A stretch of 53,700 nucleotides of DNA, taken from a virus. Each line of letters starts with the position of its first letter. The stretch's first letter is position 1. The notes below the pieces were generated by a model, which did no database searches, was not told where the DNA came from, and worked only from the letters and a program-made list of their open reading frames with translations. Where the stretch lies: positions 1-53,700 of IMG/VR virus record IMGVR_UViG_3300037504_000611. One strand, 5' to 3'. Shown here piece after piece: positions 1 through 8,274 of the stretch. The position numbers were made by a program, and so were the translations under genes.

Positions 1-127
1 GGGTTTCTTGCGAAACATCTGCGCGATTTCCTGACCACTGACAACGGAGCGTTTGTCGAGATAGTCAGGTCAAGTTCTGCGCGTGGCTCTCGCATCATTG
101 GACTGGTCCATCTGGACAGTATGCGAT
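1..127. repeat. Terminal direct repeat, left copy (circular closure)
   Basis: These 127 bases are identical to 53574-53700. The portal reading frame continues without a break from 53574 into position 1, so the two copies are one locus in a circular molecule of about 53,573 bp. 127 is a common assembler k-mer length, so an assembly overlap is more likely than a physical terminal repeat. Confidence 0.95.
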
Positions 128-1107
128 GCTACCGAACCGGCAACCCTGCTGAGCCGGTGCAATACCAGGATTTGCAGGGCCGCATGCACACGCTGCGAGA
201 TTATCAGGTATTCAGCATCTCGCATATGCCGACCCCAGACGACAGCCTGGCAGGGGTCGGCATATGCAGCGCCTCCACAGCCTACAGCGCCATTGTGAAG
301 TCCGAGGCAATAGAAACGTATTTTGTTGAGAAGGTTTCCGGCACGCGCCCACTGGCCATTCATTTTTTATCCGGCGTATCGTCTCGGCAACTCAATGATG
401 CACTCGCTACAGCAGATGAGCAGCAGGCCAGTCGGGGACTGATCCAATACAAGGGCGTTGCGATGGTCCCTGTGCTGGGAGATGTGCCGGTGCAGGTCGT
501 GAGCGTGCCGATCGCGGAAATACCAGACGCATACAATGTAGACACCGAACGACAGGACGCACAACTGGCCATCGCGCTGTCGGTGGGCATTGATCCCCAG
601 GCGTTGAACCCTGCATTGCTGGCCAGGGGGGCTCTCGGGACCGGCGCGCAATCGGTGGTCATTGCGAACAAAGAAAAGGGGTCCGGGCTGGCCGCGTGGC
701 GACAGGCATTTACGCATGCGCTCAACTGGCATGTGTTCCCCGAGCGCGTGACGTTCTCGTTCCAGGAGGCGGATTTGCAGGACGAGTCCACCAGGGCCGA
801 CATAGCTGCGAAACGGGGCGATTTCGTAGCCAGACAGATAGAGGTGGGTAGCATCTCGCCACAGCAGGCGTTGCAGTATCTCGTAGATGAGGGTGAATTA
901 CCGGAGGGATTTCTGCCGGTTGATGAGACGCCCGGAGGAGTGGTCAGCAGCGAGGAGAAACCGGACGACGAGCAGGCGGAACCTGCAATGCGTATGGCGG
1001 AGCCGTCCATTGATGATTATACGCAAAAACAGGTGGGAGATGTTGGATTGACGATTGAGCGAGAGTTGCCCGCCGCTCGTTTGCTCTATGAGGAGGTATC
1101 ACGATAA
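1..1107 (+). CDS. Phage portal protein, C-terminal part (gene wraps around from 53262)
   Basis: This is the 3' part of the portal gene. Its frame is open from base 1 and joins the 5' part at 53262-53573, giving about 472 residues, a usual length for a siphovirus portal. The portal is the dodecameric ring at the capsid vertex through which DNA is packaged and ejected. It lies directly after the terminase large subunit, the classic order. The C-terminal region is acidic and rich in Glu/Asp, as is common in portals. The gene ends TAATG, overlapping the next gene. The first ATG at 121 is internal and not the true start. The assignment rests on context, length and general sequence character; I see no short diagnostic motif. 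Confidence 0.85.
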   Translation, partial: GFLAKHLRDFLTTDNGAFVEIVRSSSARGSRIIGLVHLDSMRCYRTGNPAEPVQYQDLQGRMHTLRDYQVFSISHMPTPDDSLAGVGICSASTAYSAIVKSEAIETYFVEKVSGTRPLAIHFLSGVSSRQLNDALATADEQQASRGLIQYKGVAMVPVLGDVPVQVVSVPIAEIPDAYNVDTERQDAQLAIALSVGIDPQALNPALLARGALGTGAQSVVIANKEKGSGLAAWRQAFTHALNWHVFPERVTFSFQEADLQDESTRADIAAKRGDFVARQIEVGSISPQQALQYLVDEGELPEGFLPVDETPGGVVSSEEKPDDEQAEPAMRMAEPSIDDYTQKQVGDVGLTIERELPAARLLYEEVSR

Positions 1108-1541
1108 TGGAGCAGCGGCATGTGCAAGGCGGCGCGGCGTGGCCGGTTTCTATCCAGGCTGCGTCCGCTGATGCGATATCCATTGGCGAGGTTACAGCAA
1201 CCAACACCGAGTTGGCAGCGGATGCAATACAGGGGCAACTCGCCAGCATCGAAATTACCCTGTCGGGCACAGCGGGCACGGTCACCACGGTCACGATCCC
1301 TGACACGGCCCGTGGCATTCGGCTCTATCCGCGCAGCGATGCCATTCGGTTTGCGGTCGGGGAAAACCCGGCGGCGGTGGGAACAAGCAGCAGCACAACC
1401 ATTGCTGCCAGTTCGCTGGCAGTGGGCGGCATCGCAAAATCCGACCAGTGGGAAGTACGATTATTGGAGGCAGGGACGAGTCGGACGGTAAGGTTGCGTA
1501 GCACCACGGCGAGCGTCGTGGTGGATATGGAGGTGTTTTAG
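1107..1541 (+). CDS. Small putative structural protein (144 aa)
   Basis: The ATG overlaps the portal stop (TAATG) and has a strong AGGAGG site at 1091-1096. The product is rich in Ala, Ser, Thr and Val with alternating hydrophobic residues, suggesting beta structure. There is no signal peptide or membrane segment. Position between the portal and other head genes suggests a virion or head-decoration protein, but I do not recognise the family. Confidence 0.6.
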   Translation: MEQRHVQGGAAWPVSIQAASADAISIGEVTATNTELAADAIQGQLASIEITLSGTAGTVTTVTIPDTARGIRLYPRSDAIRFAVGENPAAVGTSSSTTIAASSLAVGGIAKSDQWEVRLLEAGTSRTVRLRSTTASVVVDMEVF

Positions 1542-1817
1542 ATGGCAGCAGCAGATAATCAAAAGCAGGCATTTATCAACGCGGCCCGTGCCGCCGCTAA
1601 CCAGCTCTGGGAAGCAGAACAGACGCTCCTCCGCCTCCAGGCGGAGTGGGTCGCATTGGATTATGGCACTGCTCTGGACAATGCAACGGATTTCACCGGA
1701 GCAAACGAGGGCTTGACCAGAGAGGAGATTGATGCGGCGGTCAACACCACCGGAAACGCGATCAAGACGGTGTTTGATGCAGGCAACGGCACGAACCTTG
1801 CGCGGGTGAAATACTGA
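1542..1817 (+). CDS. Small phage protein of unknown function (91 aa)
   Basis: It starts immediately after the preceding stop and ends TGATG, overlapping the LamG gene, so it is co-translated with its neighbours. The product looks mostly helical: Ala- and Gln-rich at the N-terminus, with acidic stretches in the middle. Similar short helical proteins often sit near portal genes, but I cannot give it a function. Confidence 0.6.
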   Translation: MAAADNQKQAFINAARAAANQLWEAEQTLLRLQAEWVALDYGTALDNATDFTGANEGLTREEIDAAVNTTGNAIKTVFDAGNGTNLARVKY

Positions 1818-2569
1818 TGCGAGGCGCAGCGTCATACGGTATCCTGAGCCGCGCCGCCTCCCTGGGCGTCCTGGGAGATCGTGGTGGCGGCGCTGCTGCC
1901 TCGTCTCTGCTTGATGGCCTGGTGGCCTATTGGAAGCTGGATGAAACTTCTGGTACCCGCATTGACAGCACGGGATCGAACAACCTGACTGATAATGGCG
2001 GCGTGGGCTCGACCATTGGCAAGCAGGGCAATGCGGCATCATTTAGTGGTTCTAACGACCTATCGTTGACCAGTAGTACAGATTTACGCCTGGACAATAC
2101 TGATTTTACCGTTGCCTTTTGGGTAAATTTTGATACCTTGCCGGTAGGGGCTTTTATTACAATTCTAGGGAAGCACGACGGTCTGGGTTTGCGAGAATAC
2201 TGGTTTTATAGACACCAGTCTACAAATAAAATTGCACTTCTTACATCTCCCAATGGTACCACTGTGGAATTCCTAAACACTGTTGGTCCTAGTCTAAATA
2301 CAGGGCAATGGTATTTTGTTGTTGGAGAGCGTAACAACGCAACGAATACCGCAACGCTCTATATTCACGATGGGATAAATTGGGATAGCGGTTCTTTTAC
2401 ATCAAATGGCGTATGGGCAGGTACAGCATTGTTTGGTATATCCAGGACAGGTGGCTTTGAAAGATTAGAAGGTATTGTTGATGAAGTAGGCATCTGGAAT
2501 AAGTTGCTAACAGCAGCAGAGCGCACACAATTATGGAATAGCGGGAGCGGGTTAACATTCCCGTTCTAA
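1817..2569 (+). CDS. LamG/concanavalin-A-like jelly-roll protein
   Basis: After a Gly/Ala-rich N-terminus of about 30 residues comes a LamG-like domain (about residues 32-250). Its hallmarks are LVAYWKLDE near the start, AASFSGS, FTVAFWVNF, and a closing IVDEVGIWNKLLTAAE segment. This fold binds carbohydrate or protein ligands and in phages is found on virion-surface and adhesion proteins. The second half of the gene (about 2040-2540) is clearly more AT-rich than its surroundings, with different codon choice, which suggests recent acquisition or domain exchange. Location beside the portal rather than in the tail-tip module is unusual. It may be a head fibre or decoration protein; this is inference. 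Confidence 0.75.
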   Translation: MRGAASYGILSRAASLGVLGDRGGGAAASSLLDGLVAYWKLDETSGTRIDSTGSNNLTDNGGVGSTIGKQGNAASFSGSNDLSLTSSTDLRLDNTDFTVAFWVNFDTLPVGAFITILGKHDGLGLREYWFYRHQSTNKIALLTSPNGTTVEFLNTVGPSLNTGQWYFVVGERNNATNTATLYIHDGINWDSGSFTSNGVWAGTALFGISRTGGFERLEGIVDEVGIWNKLLTAAERTQLWNSGSGLTFPF

Positions 2570-2595
2570 AGGAGAGGAATAGAACAAACAGGCCA

Positions 2596-3144
2596 ATGGA
2601 ACCGGAACTGGAGGAACTCATACGGCGATTTGAGGCCGAACTCACAACGATTATGGACACACTCGCCAGCGGAGAGTTGTCCGTAATCGACTGGCAACTT
2701 CAATTCGAGGCGCTCATAGCGCGCTACTCAGCAGCGGCAATGATGAGCGGCTTCGGCAGCTCGGTGTTGAGCGAAACAGCATTGCGCGCGTTGGGGGCCG
2801 ATGTGGCGGTCCAGTTCGGTTTTCTGGACGGCTTCACACTGGCTGTCCAGGACGCTGATGAGTTTTCCGCCGCGTGGCGGGCGCGGGCTGATATGTATGC
2901 AAAGAGCATCAAGGCGCCCTACTGGCGCGGCAAAACCAGAATGATCCCGTTGCCAGCCATGCCAGCGGAAGGCACGCAATGCCGCACAAACTGCGGGTGC
3001 TCGTGGGACATTCGGACTGTCAATGAGGAACAGGGAGACTACGATTGCTACTGGACACGCGGGAAAGACGACAGTTGCCAGACGTGCATCCAGCGCGAGC
3101 GGGACTGGTCCCCGTTGCGTGTGCGGGGTGGCGTGTTGCTATGA
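2596..3144 (+). CDS. Head-morphogenesis (minor capsid, MuF-like C-terminus) protein
   Basis: The product is 182 residues: a helical N-terminal half followed by a Cys-rich segment (TQCRTNCGCSW, then CYWTRGKDDSCQTCIQRERDW). This Cys pattern ending in a Trp-Pro-Leu-x-Val element resembles the C-terminal part of SPP1 gp7/Mu gpF-like head-morphogenesis proteins, a few copies of which sit inside the procapsid near the portal. It is short for that family, so it may be a reduced version. It overlaps the next gene by ATGA at 3141-3144. Confidence 0.55.
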   Translation: MEPELEELIRRFEAELTTIMDTLASGELSVIDWQLQFEALIARYSAAAMMSGFGSSVLSETALRALGADVAVQFGFLDGFTLAVQDADEFSAAWRARADMYAKSIKAPYWRGKTRMIPLPAMPAEGTQCRTNCGCSWDIRTVNEEQGDYDCYWTRGKDDSCQTCIQRERDWSPLRVRGGVLL

Positions 3145-3614
3145 AAACTGATTTGCAGGTTGTGCTGCCCCGTCGGCTGGTGTTGGATGGAAGAGCGTTC
3201 GACAGGGCCATCAATAACGGGCTCCAGGCTAGCGCGGAGGCGGCGAGAGAGGATTTTCGCGTCACAACCCAGACGTGGAAAACGGACGTACGCTTCCGCA
3301 TTGTCAAGGGCCGATTTGCCCGAACGGTGGCTACCTCAAACAAAATCTATGGCTATGTCAACGACGGCACGCGCCCGCACATCATTCGCCCCAGGCGAGC
3401 CAGGGCATTGCGTTTTCGCACACCGTACCGTGCGAAAACCAGAGTGGGGAAAATCAGCAGCAGACGTGGCGGGTATGGAGACACTGTCGTTTATACGCGT
3501 ATCGTGCAGCACCCCGGTACAAAAGCACGGGGGTTCGCCAAAGCCATACAGCAGAAATGGCGCGAATTGTTGCCTCGGACAATGCAGCGCGCTATTGATA
3601 GCGAGGTGAGGTAA
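3141..3614 (+). CDS. HK97 gp10-like head-tail/tail-completion protein
   Basis: I place the start at ATG 3141, in the ATGA overlap with the upstream stop; a longer frame runs upstream but overlaps a real gene. The 157-residue product has the family pattern: a conserved GYVNDGTRPHII segment, a basic ARALRFRTPY stretch, and the C-terminal VQHPGTKARGFAKA motif seen in HK97 gp10-type minor tail or neck proteins. Such proteins join the completed tail to the head. It is encoded before the capsid gene, an unusual order, although the module is clearly structural. Confidence 0.7.
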   Translation: MKTDLQVVLPRRLVLDGRAFDRAINNGLQASAEAAREDFRVTTQTWKTDVRFRIVKGRFARTVATSNKIYGYVNDGTRPHIIRPRRARALRFRTPYRAKTRVGKISSRRGGYGDTVVYTRIVQHPGTKARGFAKAIQQKWRELLPRTMQRAIDSEVR

Positions 3615-4177
3615 TGAGCTCGATTTCCTGGCAGGACACATGGGAGCGCGTGGCCGATATCACCAGTTGGCTGGAGGAGCCGGAGGCGCGACTGCTATAC
3701 GACCTTGCCACCCCTGGCGCCATAGTGATTGACCTGGGCGTGGCTCGTGGTCGCTCAACAATGGTGATGGCAGCGGCGGGCGCTACGGTGTTTGCCGTGT
3801 CGCTGTGGGATTGGGATTGGGAGGGTACCTGCGAGGAGTTCCAGGCCACACGGGAGCGTTTCCCCGAGGATGCACAACGTCGCGTGATACCTATATACGG
3901 CACTTCGTGGGACGTGCTAGCGTGTCTGAGACAGGCCAGGGTGCAGGCCAGCCTGGTTTTTGTGGACGCATGCCACGATTACGAGTGTGTGAGCCAGGAC
4001 GCAGCAGTAGCAGCGCGCATTCTTACGCCAGGAGGCAAAATAGCGTTTCACGACTACGGTATGCCCAACTGGCCAGGTGTGCAATGTGCTGTTGACGAGC
4101 TGTTGTCTTGCGGATGGAAGATGTCCCGTCGTGTGACGGGGCATACATTGGCTGTGTTGGAAAGGATGTGGGAGTGA
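3614..4177 (+). CDS. Class I SAM-dependent methyltransferase (family 24-like)
   Basis: The 187-residue product shows a Rossmann-type methyltransferase: VIDLGVARGRST (SAM-binding motif I, about residues 38-49), a later LVFVDACHDYE, then LTPGGKIAFHDYG and GVQCAVDEL. These match the Methyltransf_24 group, whose members often methylate sugars or small molecules next to glycosyltransferases. It lies in the head operon about 3.4 kb upstream of two glycosyltransferase genes, so methylation of a glycan on the virion is a reasonable guess. The substrate is unknown. Confidence 0.8.
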   Translation: MSSISWQDTWERVADITSWLEEPEARLLYDLATPGAIVIDLGVARGRSTMVMAAAGATVFAVSLWDWDWEGTCEEFQATRERFPEDAQRRVIPIYGTSWDVLACLRQARVQASLVFVDACHDYECVSQDAAVAARILTPGGKIAFHDYGMPNWPGVQCAVDELLSCGWKMSRRVTGHTLAVLERMWE

Positions 4178-4389
4178 CCGATACGACGCCCGGCCTGACA
4201 GACCGGGAGCGCGATTGTTTCTGGCGATACGTTTACACAGTTAATACGTTGCTGGCTGAGCTGCCACAAAACGACCCCGCCAGAGGCGAACTGATGCGTG
4301 GCCTGCGATGTGCGCAACGGCGGCTGGGTATCGATGGGTCGCCCAGGCGCGCGCGGAGTCGGCTCACGCTCAACATGGTTGACAGGTAG
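4174..4389 (+). CDS. Small phage protein (71 aa), GTG start
   Basis: I start it at GTG 4174, which overlaps the methyltransferase stop as GTGA; the ATG at 4108 would overlap by about 70 bases. The product is a soluble, basic, probably helical protein with Arg-rich C-terminus. Its last codons contain the TTGACA box of the promoter at 4379-4407, so the gene end and the promoter share sequence. Function unknown. Confidence 0.55.
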   Translation: MTDTTPGLTDRERDCFWRYVYTVNTLLAELPQNDPARGELMRGLRCAQRRLGIDGSPRRARSRLTLNMVDR

Positions 4390-4407
4390 TATATATATAT
4401 ATATAAT
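4379..4407 (+). promoter_or_regulatory. Consensus sigma70 promoter for the capsid operon
   Basis: TTGACA (4379-4384), a 17-bp spacer made largely of TA repeats, and TATAAT (4402-4407) form a full consensus match. It overlaps the end of the preceding gene and predicts a transcript start near 4414, leaving a leader of about 195 nt before the protease/scaffold gene at 4609. Confidence 0.8.
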
Positions 4408-4485
4408 AACAATTGGTGTATCAGGTTTATATCGTATGTGGTGTGCGGTATCTGATAGCTGACAGTCGGTACACACCGGCGGCCC

Positions 4486-4514
4486 GGCCAGGGGGGCAAT
4501 CCGCCCCCCTGGCC
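4486..4514 (+). promoter_or_regulatory. GC-rich hairpin in the capsid-operon leader
   Basis: A perfect 12-bp stem (GGCCAGGGGGGC paired with GCCCCCCTGGCC) closes a 5-nt loop AATCC. No U-run follows on either strand, so it is not a simple terminator. It lies in the predicted leader between the promoter at 4379 and the gene at 4609, where it may act on transcription elongation or mRNA stability. Confidence 0.6.
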
Positions 4515-4560
4515 CTCAAAAATACAGGATAGACGGTCCCGCGTGACCGGCTGAAAAGTC

Positions 4561-4602
4561 ACCGCGCGTCATCTCTCTCCGGAGGGGCGGCGCGCTTTTT
4601 TT
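4561..4602 (+). terminator. Possible intrinsic terminator just before the protease/scaffold gene
   Basis: Imperfect GC-rich complementary arms (ACCGCGCG and GGCGGCGCGC) are followed by a run of seven T at 4596-4602, seven bases before the ATG at 4609. It could stop readthrough from the upstream operon or attenuate the capsid transcript. The stem is imperfect, so confidence is modest. Confidence 0.4.
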
Positions 4603-4608
4603 ATCTCT

Positions 4609-6150
4609 ATGCCATACACAACGATACAACGGAATGATATGCATTGTGTGGTCAAGGTTGGGCAGGAGTCGGGCCGCGTGTTCGGTTGCCACCGCTCTCC
4701 ACAGGCTGCATATGCGCAGATTGCTGCGATTGAGGCCAGCGAACAGAAGGACGTCGATTCTGGCGAGCTTGATAGAGTGTTTGCCGCGTATCACGACACG
4801 GTAAACATGAGCGCTTCTGAACTGGAGGCGTGGGGCGATACTGAGGCATCACAACTCGCATCCCAGGACCGGTCTCCCATCCGGCGCAACCTGCGCCTGT
4901 TGCGCACCCCGAAGAGCGAATGGACGCAGCGCGATATTGACGACGCGAACAAAACCATATCGTTCGTGGCGCGTATGAGCGCAGCCGAGCAGGGAGAGCC
5001 GGTCATTACGCAGGGAACGCGAGAGTATAGTAAACGCGACATTTCCCTCCTCAATTGGGCATACGACCCGAAAAAAACAAAATCGTTCACCGTCAACAAG
5101 CAGCGTGACGGGCGTTATCGGTGGGCGGCTGTGACCAGCACCGCCTATCTGGATAGAGACAACGAAATTGTCAGTCGGGAGGCGTTGCGCGGAGTGGTTG
5201 AGCGAGGCGACCGCACAGGCGAGCGAGGTGTCTTGCGCTGGTGGCACGAGCCGGGCATCGACCTCGGCACGATAGATTTCCAGGCTCTCCACGATAACGA
5301 CCGCCTCCTGGTTGAGAGCGGCACATTTGCCAGTCCGGTTGTAGGAGAGGCCGTGGCAGCACACCAGGATGATTTAGGTTTGTCTATCGGGTTCTGGCCT
5401 GGCGCAGGGCAACCCGACACCAGCGGAGTGTTTACCGATATTCGAAAATTCGAAACCAGCCTGCTCCCAAAACAGCAGGCCAGCAACAGGTTTACCAACA
5501 TCACTATCCAGAGAGAGGAGAAAGGTATGCGGGCAGAGAAGATCAATGCTCTTCGTGAGCTATTGAGCGATGATGATACATTGCAGTCATTGCTGGCCAG
5601 TGCAGACAATACCGCCAGCGCTGCCAGTAGTAGCGGGCTGCACTACAAAAACGCCGACACGATTGTAACGCCGGACGGCCACGAGTGGCAATATAGCGAT
5701 GGCTCGTTCGTGGCGGTGCCGCCTCCTGCCGAGCCCGAGCCGGAGCCGGAGCCAACGGTAAAAATGACGTTGCCTGTTAGTCGTGATGAGTTGGCGGAAC
5801 TGATACGGTCCGCCGTTATGGCAATGATGGACAGCTATACCGACCGAATGGCTGACAAAATGCGAGAGGGGATGGAAGGCTATCGCATGAAGGCCGCTGA
5901 TGTGCTGCAATCTGAACTCGCCACGCTCAAAGAGCAGCGGGCCCAGGCTGAACAAACCATTGCTGGCCTCGATGCACGCCTGAAAGAGTTGGAAGGCGAG
6001 CAACCGCGCGCTGCCACGAGCAACGGGTATCGCCCTACGCAGGATGACAGCACCGTTGTGGGCAAGGCGCAGCAGGGCGCGCCGCAGGAAGACACACTTG
6101 AGCACACTGTGAAAGATATGATGGCCACCCTTCACGGGTTTCAGGGTTGA
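4609..6150 (+). CDS. Prohead protease-scaffold fusion protein
   Basis: The 513-residue product starts with a short module (HCVVKVGQESGRVFGCH, residues 11-28) often seen at the N-terminus of phage proteases. It then has a charged linker and a prohead protease-like domain (about residues 165-290): YRWAAVTSTAYLDRDNE, RWWHEPG with the likely catalytic His, and LGLSIGFW with the likely catalytic Ser. Residues from 307 onward are helical, with a Pro-Glu repeat near 375-385 and a coiled coil near 430-470, typical of internal scaffolding protein. It lies immediately before the major capsid gene. The protease processes the scaffold and capsid protein during head maturation. An internal start at 5527 is annotated separately. 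Confidence 0.75.
   Translation: MPYTTIQRNDMHCVVKVGQESGRVFGCHRSPQAAYAQIAAIEASEQKDVDSGELDRVFAAYHDTVNMSASELEAWGDTEASQLASQDRSPIRRNLRLLRTPKSEWTQRDIDDANKTISFVARMSAAEQGEPVITQGTREYSKRDISLLNWAYDPKKTKSFTVNKQRDGRYRWAAVTSTAYLDRDNEIVSREALRGVVERGDRTGERGVLRWWHEPGIDLGTIDFQALHDNDRLLVESGTFASPVVGEAVAAHQDDLGLSIGFWPGAGQPDTSGVFTDIRKFETSLLPKQQASNRFTNITIQREEKGMRAEKINALRELLSDDDTLQSLLASADNTASAASSSGLHYKNADTIVTPDGHEWQYSDGSFVAVPPPAEPEPEPEPTVKMTLPVSRDELAELIRSAVMAMMDSYTDRMADKMREGMEGYRMKAADVLQSELATLKEQRAQAEQTIAGLDARLKELEGEQPRAATSNGYRPTQDDSTVVGKAQQGAPQEDTLEHTVKDMMATLHGFQG
5527..6150 (+). CDS. Predicted nested scaffolding protein from an internal in-frame start
   Basis: ATG 5527 is in frame with the protease gene and is preceded by a strong GAGAGGAG site at 5513-5520, exactly at the boundary between protease and scaffold regions (residue 307). 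Translation would give a 207-residue scaffold alone: N-terminal helix, Pro-Glu spacer, coiled coil and acidic tail. Phage lambda makes its Nu3 scaffold in the same way from inside the C protease gene. The nested product is inferred from the start site, not proven. Confidence 0.6.
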   Translation: MRAEKINALRELLSDDDTLQSLLASADNTASAASSSGLHYKNADTIVTPDGHEWQYSDGSFVAVPPPAEPEPEPEPTVKMTLPVSRDELAELIRSAVMAMMDSYTDRMADKMREGMEGYRMKAADVLQSELATLKEQRAQAEQTIAGLDARLKELEGEQPRAATSNGYRPTQDDSTVVGKAQQGAPQEDTLEHTVKDMMATLHGFQG

Positions 6151-6165
6151 GGAGAGGAAAACACA

Positions 6166-7614
6166 ATGACTGTAGCAATTGATTATCAGCAACTCGCCAC
6201 GGCCCTGTTGCAACAGCAGGGTGGAGCGCAATACAAAGCGGCTGCGACCCCCCCGACCGGCGTATACGCGCACGGCCCAGGGGGGCTGTTTAGCTACCCC
6301 GGCGTTTCTCGCCCATTGTTTTCGGCTATGCCGCTCCCGCGAATGGGGCTGCAATCCATGTTGCCAGTGCGCCCCAGTCGAGACACAAATCCGCTCTATG
6401 GCATACTGACAGGCCAGACCGCAACAACGGGCGATGAGCCCGACAGTGTGTGCGACGATCCGCCGACGTCTGGCCTCCTGAAACTCTGTTTGCAACAGTT
6501 GCCATTCGGGCGCCAGACGCGCCAGACGCGCTCATACGACATTATGACCGCCGGAGAGATGACGAACCGTGGAGAGTTTTCTGATTACATTATCTACGGC
6601 AATCCCGCAGGCATGGAAACCACAGGCAATGTCCCCTCTATCCCCGGCGCGGATTTCGGACGGGCAGCGCAGTCGGATTTTATAACGGCAATGACCGAGC
6701 TGGCCGTGGCGTGGATGCGCGATTTTGCCCGAGAGATATATACCGGTAATCCAGGCGATAACACGGGAGGCCGGGAATATTTCAACGGCCTGGACAGGCT
6801 CATTAACAATTCTCGCATCGATGCGGTCACTGAAACCGCGTGCTCTGCTGCAAATAGCCTGATATGGCCGTTCAATAGCGCTGATGTGGCAGAAAACAGC
6901 GACCTGATTGTCAGGACCATCACGAGCATGTGGCGTGCGCTGAATTACCAGGCCAGCAGGAATGGGCTGTTGCCCGTCCGGTGGGCCATCACAATGCCGT
7001 TTGGGCTGTTCTATGCACTGACTGACATCTGGCCATGCTCGTTCATGACATTTCGTTGTTTAGCCAATACAACGAACACGAACGCGAGTGTTGATGTGGA
7101 CCCGATGGAGGCGGAGCAGATGCGCAGCAATATGCGCGGTGACCTCTACAATCGCAACAATCAGTATCTGCTGATTGACGGTCAGCAGGTGCCGGTCATT
7201 ATTGACGATGCATTGGAGCCATCGGATGGCACAAATGTGTCTGACATATATTTTGTGCCTATGACCGTTATGAATAGCGTTCCCGTCACCTATATGGAGT
7301 ATTTTGATTTCAACTCGCCGGGGGGCGCTCGTGATATGGCAAATAGCATGACTGCCGCGCGCTCGTTTTACACAACGGACAACGGACGGTTTCTGTTCGG
7401 GAACAAACCACCGTCCAATTTCTGTGTGCAAACCGTTGCCGGAGCACGGCCACGCCTCGTGCTGCTCACCCCGCAGATTGCGGGGCGATTGACCGACGTC
7501 GGCTGGTCAGAGCTCATTACGCCGGCGCCCTGGGACCCGTCCGCGCCATCGTTTGTGAACGGCGGTCAAACGGGCTACAACTGGCCATCTGATTTCTACG
7601 GCCCTAGCAGTTAG
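6166..7614 (+). CDS. Major capsid protein (probable HK97 fold)
   Basis: The 482-residue product follows the protease/scaffold gene by 15 bases, with a GAGGAGAG ribosome site, which is where the major capsid protein is found in HK97-type phages. It is soluble, has no signal peptide, and contains long regions of mixed alpha/beta character, such as DFITAMTELAVAWMRDF (a candidate spine helix) and the Asp-rich VPVIIDDALEP segment often seen in capsid proteins. Assignment rests mainly on position and size; I see no short diagnostic motif. It has several Cys residues. Confidence 0.75.
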   Translation: MTVAIDYQQLATALLQQQGGAQYKAAATPPTGVYAHGPGGLFSYPGVSRPLFSAMPLPRMGLQSMLPVRPSRDTNPLYGILTGQTATTGDEPDSVCDDPPTSGLLKLCLQQLPFGRQTRQTRSYDIMTAGEMTNRGEFSDYIIYGNPAGMETTGNVPSIPGADFGRAAQSDFITAMTELAVAWMRDFAREIYTGNPGDNTGGREYFNGLDRLINNSRIDAVTETACSAANSLIWPFNSADVAENSDLIVRTITSMWRALNYQASRNGLLPVRWAITMPFGLFYALTDIWPCSFMTFRCLANTTNTNASVDVDPMEAEQMRSNMRGDLYNRNNQYLLIDGQQVPVIIDDALEPSDGTNVSDIYFVPMTVMNSVPVTYMEYFDFNSPGGARDMANSMTAARSFYTTDNGRFLFGNKPPSNFCVQTVAGARPRLVLLTPQIAGRLTDVGWSELITPAPWDPSAPSFVNGGQTGYNWPSDFYGPSS

Positions 7615-7622
7615 GAGCCTGG

Positions 7623-8273
7623 ATGTACACCGTTCTGGTGACGACCTACAACCGCAAAAACATGCTGCTGGAGTGCCTCGCACGCCTCCAGCAGCTATCG
7701 CCTGCCCCTACTGCTGTGGTCGTGGCCGACGACGGCAGCGACGACGGGACTCCCGCCGCTGTAGCGGAACGGTTCCCGAGCGCAGACGTGACAGCAACCA
7801 ACCGGCGCGGGCTAGGAGCCAATACCAACACCGGGCTACACGCTGCATTCGGCAGTGCTGATATTGTTCTGCAATTGCAGGATGATATATTTTTGCGCAC
7901 CCCATTAGACCTGACGCCGCACATTGCCGCTCTGCAATCAGAGGAGTATGCCGATGTGGCCTGGATACGACTGGCAAATGTGCATAGTCACGGCCTCAAT
8001 GCTGCTATGCGGCGCGATTACTGGATTATCGATTGGAACAGTCCTGGTGTCTATATTGCCAGCGACCAGGTGCATATAAAGCACAGGCGGTTCCACGATG
8101 TGTATGGATACTATCCCGAGGGATTGCGCATCGGCGATACCGAAAACACATGGTGCGGAGATGTAAAAGCCCGTGGGCAGCAGCTAGGAGCTCCCCGCGT
8201 GGCTGTGCCCGTCTATCTGAACGGACAGCAATGGACGCACGAGGGCGCCTCGTGGCAGTCGCAGGGGTTGTGA
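7623..8273 (+). CDS. Family 2-like glycosyltransferase (GT-A fold)
   Basis: The 216-residue product opens with YTVLVTTYNRKNMLLECL and has VVVADDGSDDGTP, the nucleotide-sugar-binding Asp pair of GT2 enzymes, then LQLQDDIFL, a DxD-like metal site. It is a single GT-A domain without membrane helices, so it should act in the cytosol on a soluble acceptor. It sits 8 bases after the capsid gene and one base before the triple glycosyltransferase. The acceptor is unknown: virion protein, host glycan or modified DNA base are possible, and the position within the capsid operon favours a virion protein. Confidence 0.85.
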   Translation: MYTVLVTTYNRKNMLLECLARLQQLSPAPTAVVVADDGSDDGTPAAVAERFPSADVTATNRRGLGANTNTGLHAAFGSADIVLQLQDDIFLRTPLDLTPHIAALQSEEYADVAWIRLANVHSHGLNAAMRRDYWIIDWNSPGVYIASDQVHIKHRRFHDVYGYYPEGLRIGDTENTWCGDVKARGQQLGAPRVAVPVYLNGQQWTHEGASWQSQGL

Positions 8274-8274
8274 T

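Noticed and set aside
1-127. A true direct terminal repeat of the virion
   Set aside because: The length equals a common assembler k-mer and the repeat lies inside the portal gene; a physical terminal repeat splitting a gene would be unusual.
4389-4406. TA microsatellite as an independent feature
   Set aside because: It is the spacer of the capsid promoter and needs no other explanation.
5587-6495. 302-codon minus-strand frame
   Set aside because: It lies across the scaffold and capsid genes, has no ribosome site, and the product looks like a shadow frame.
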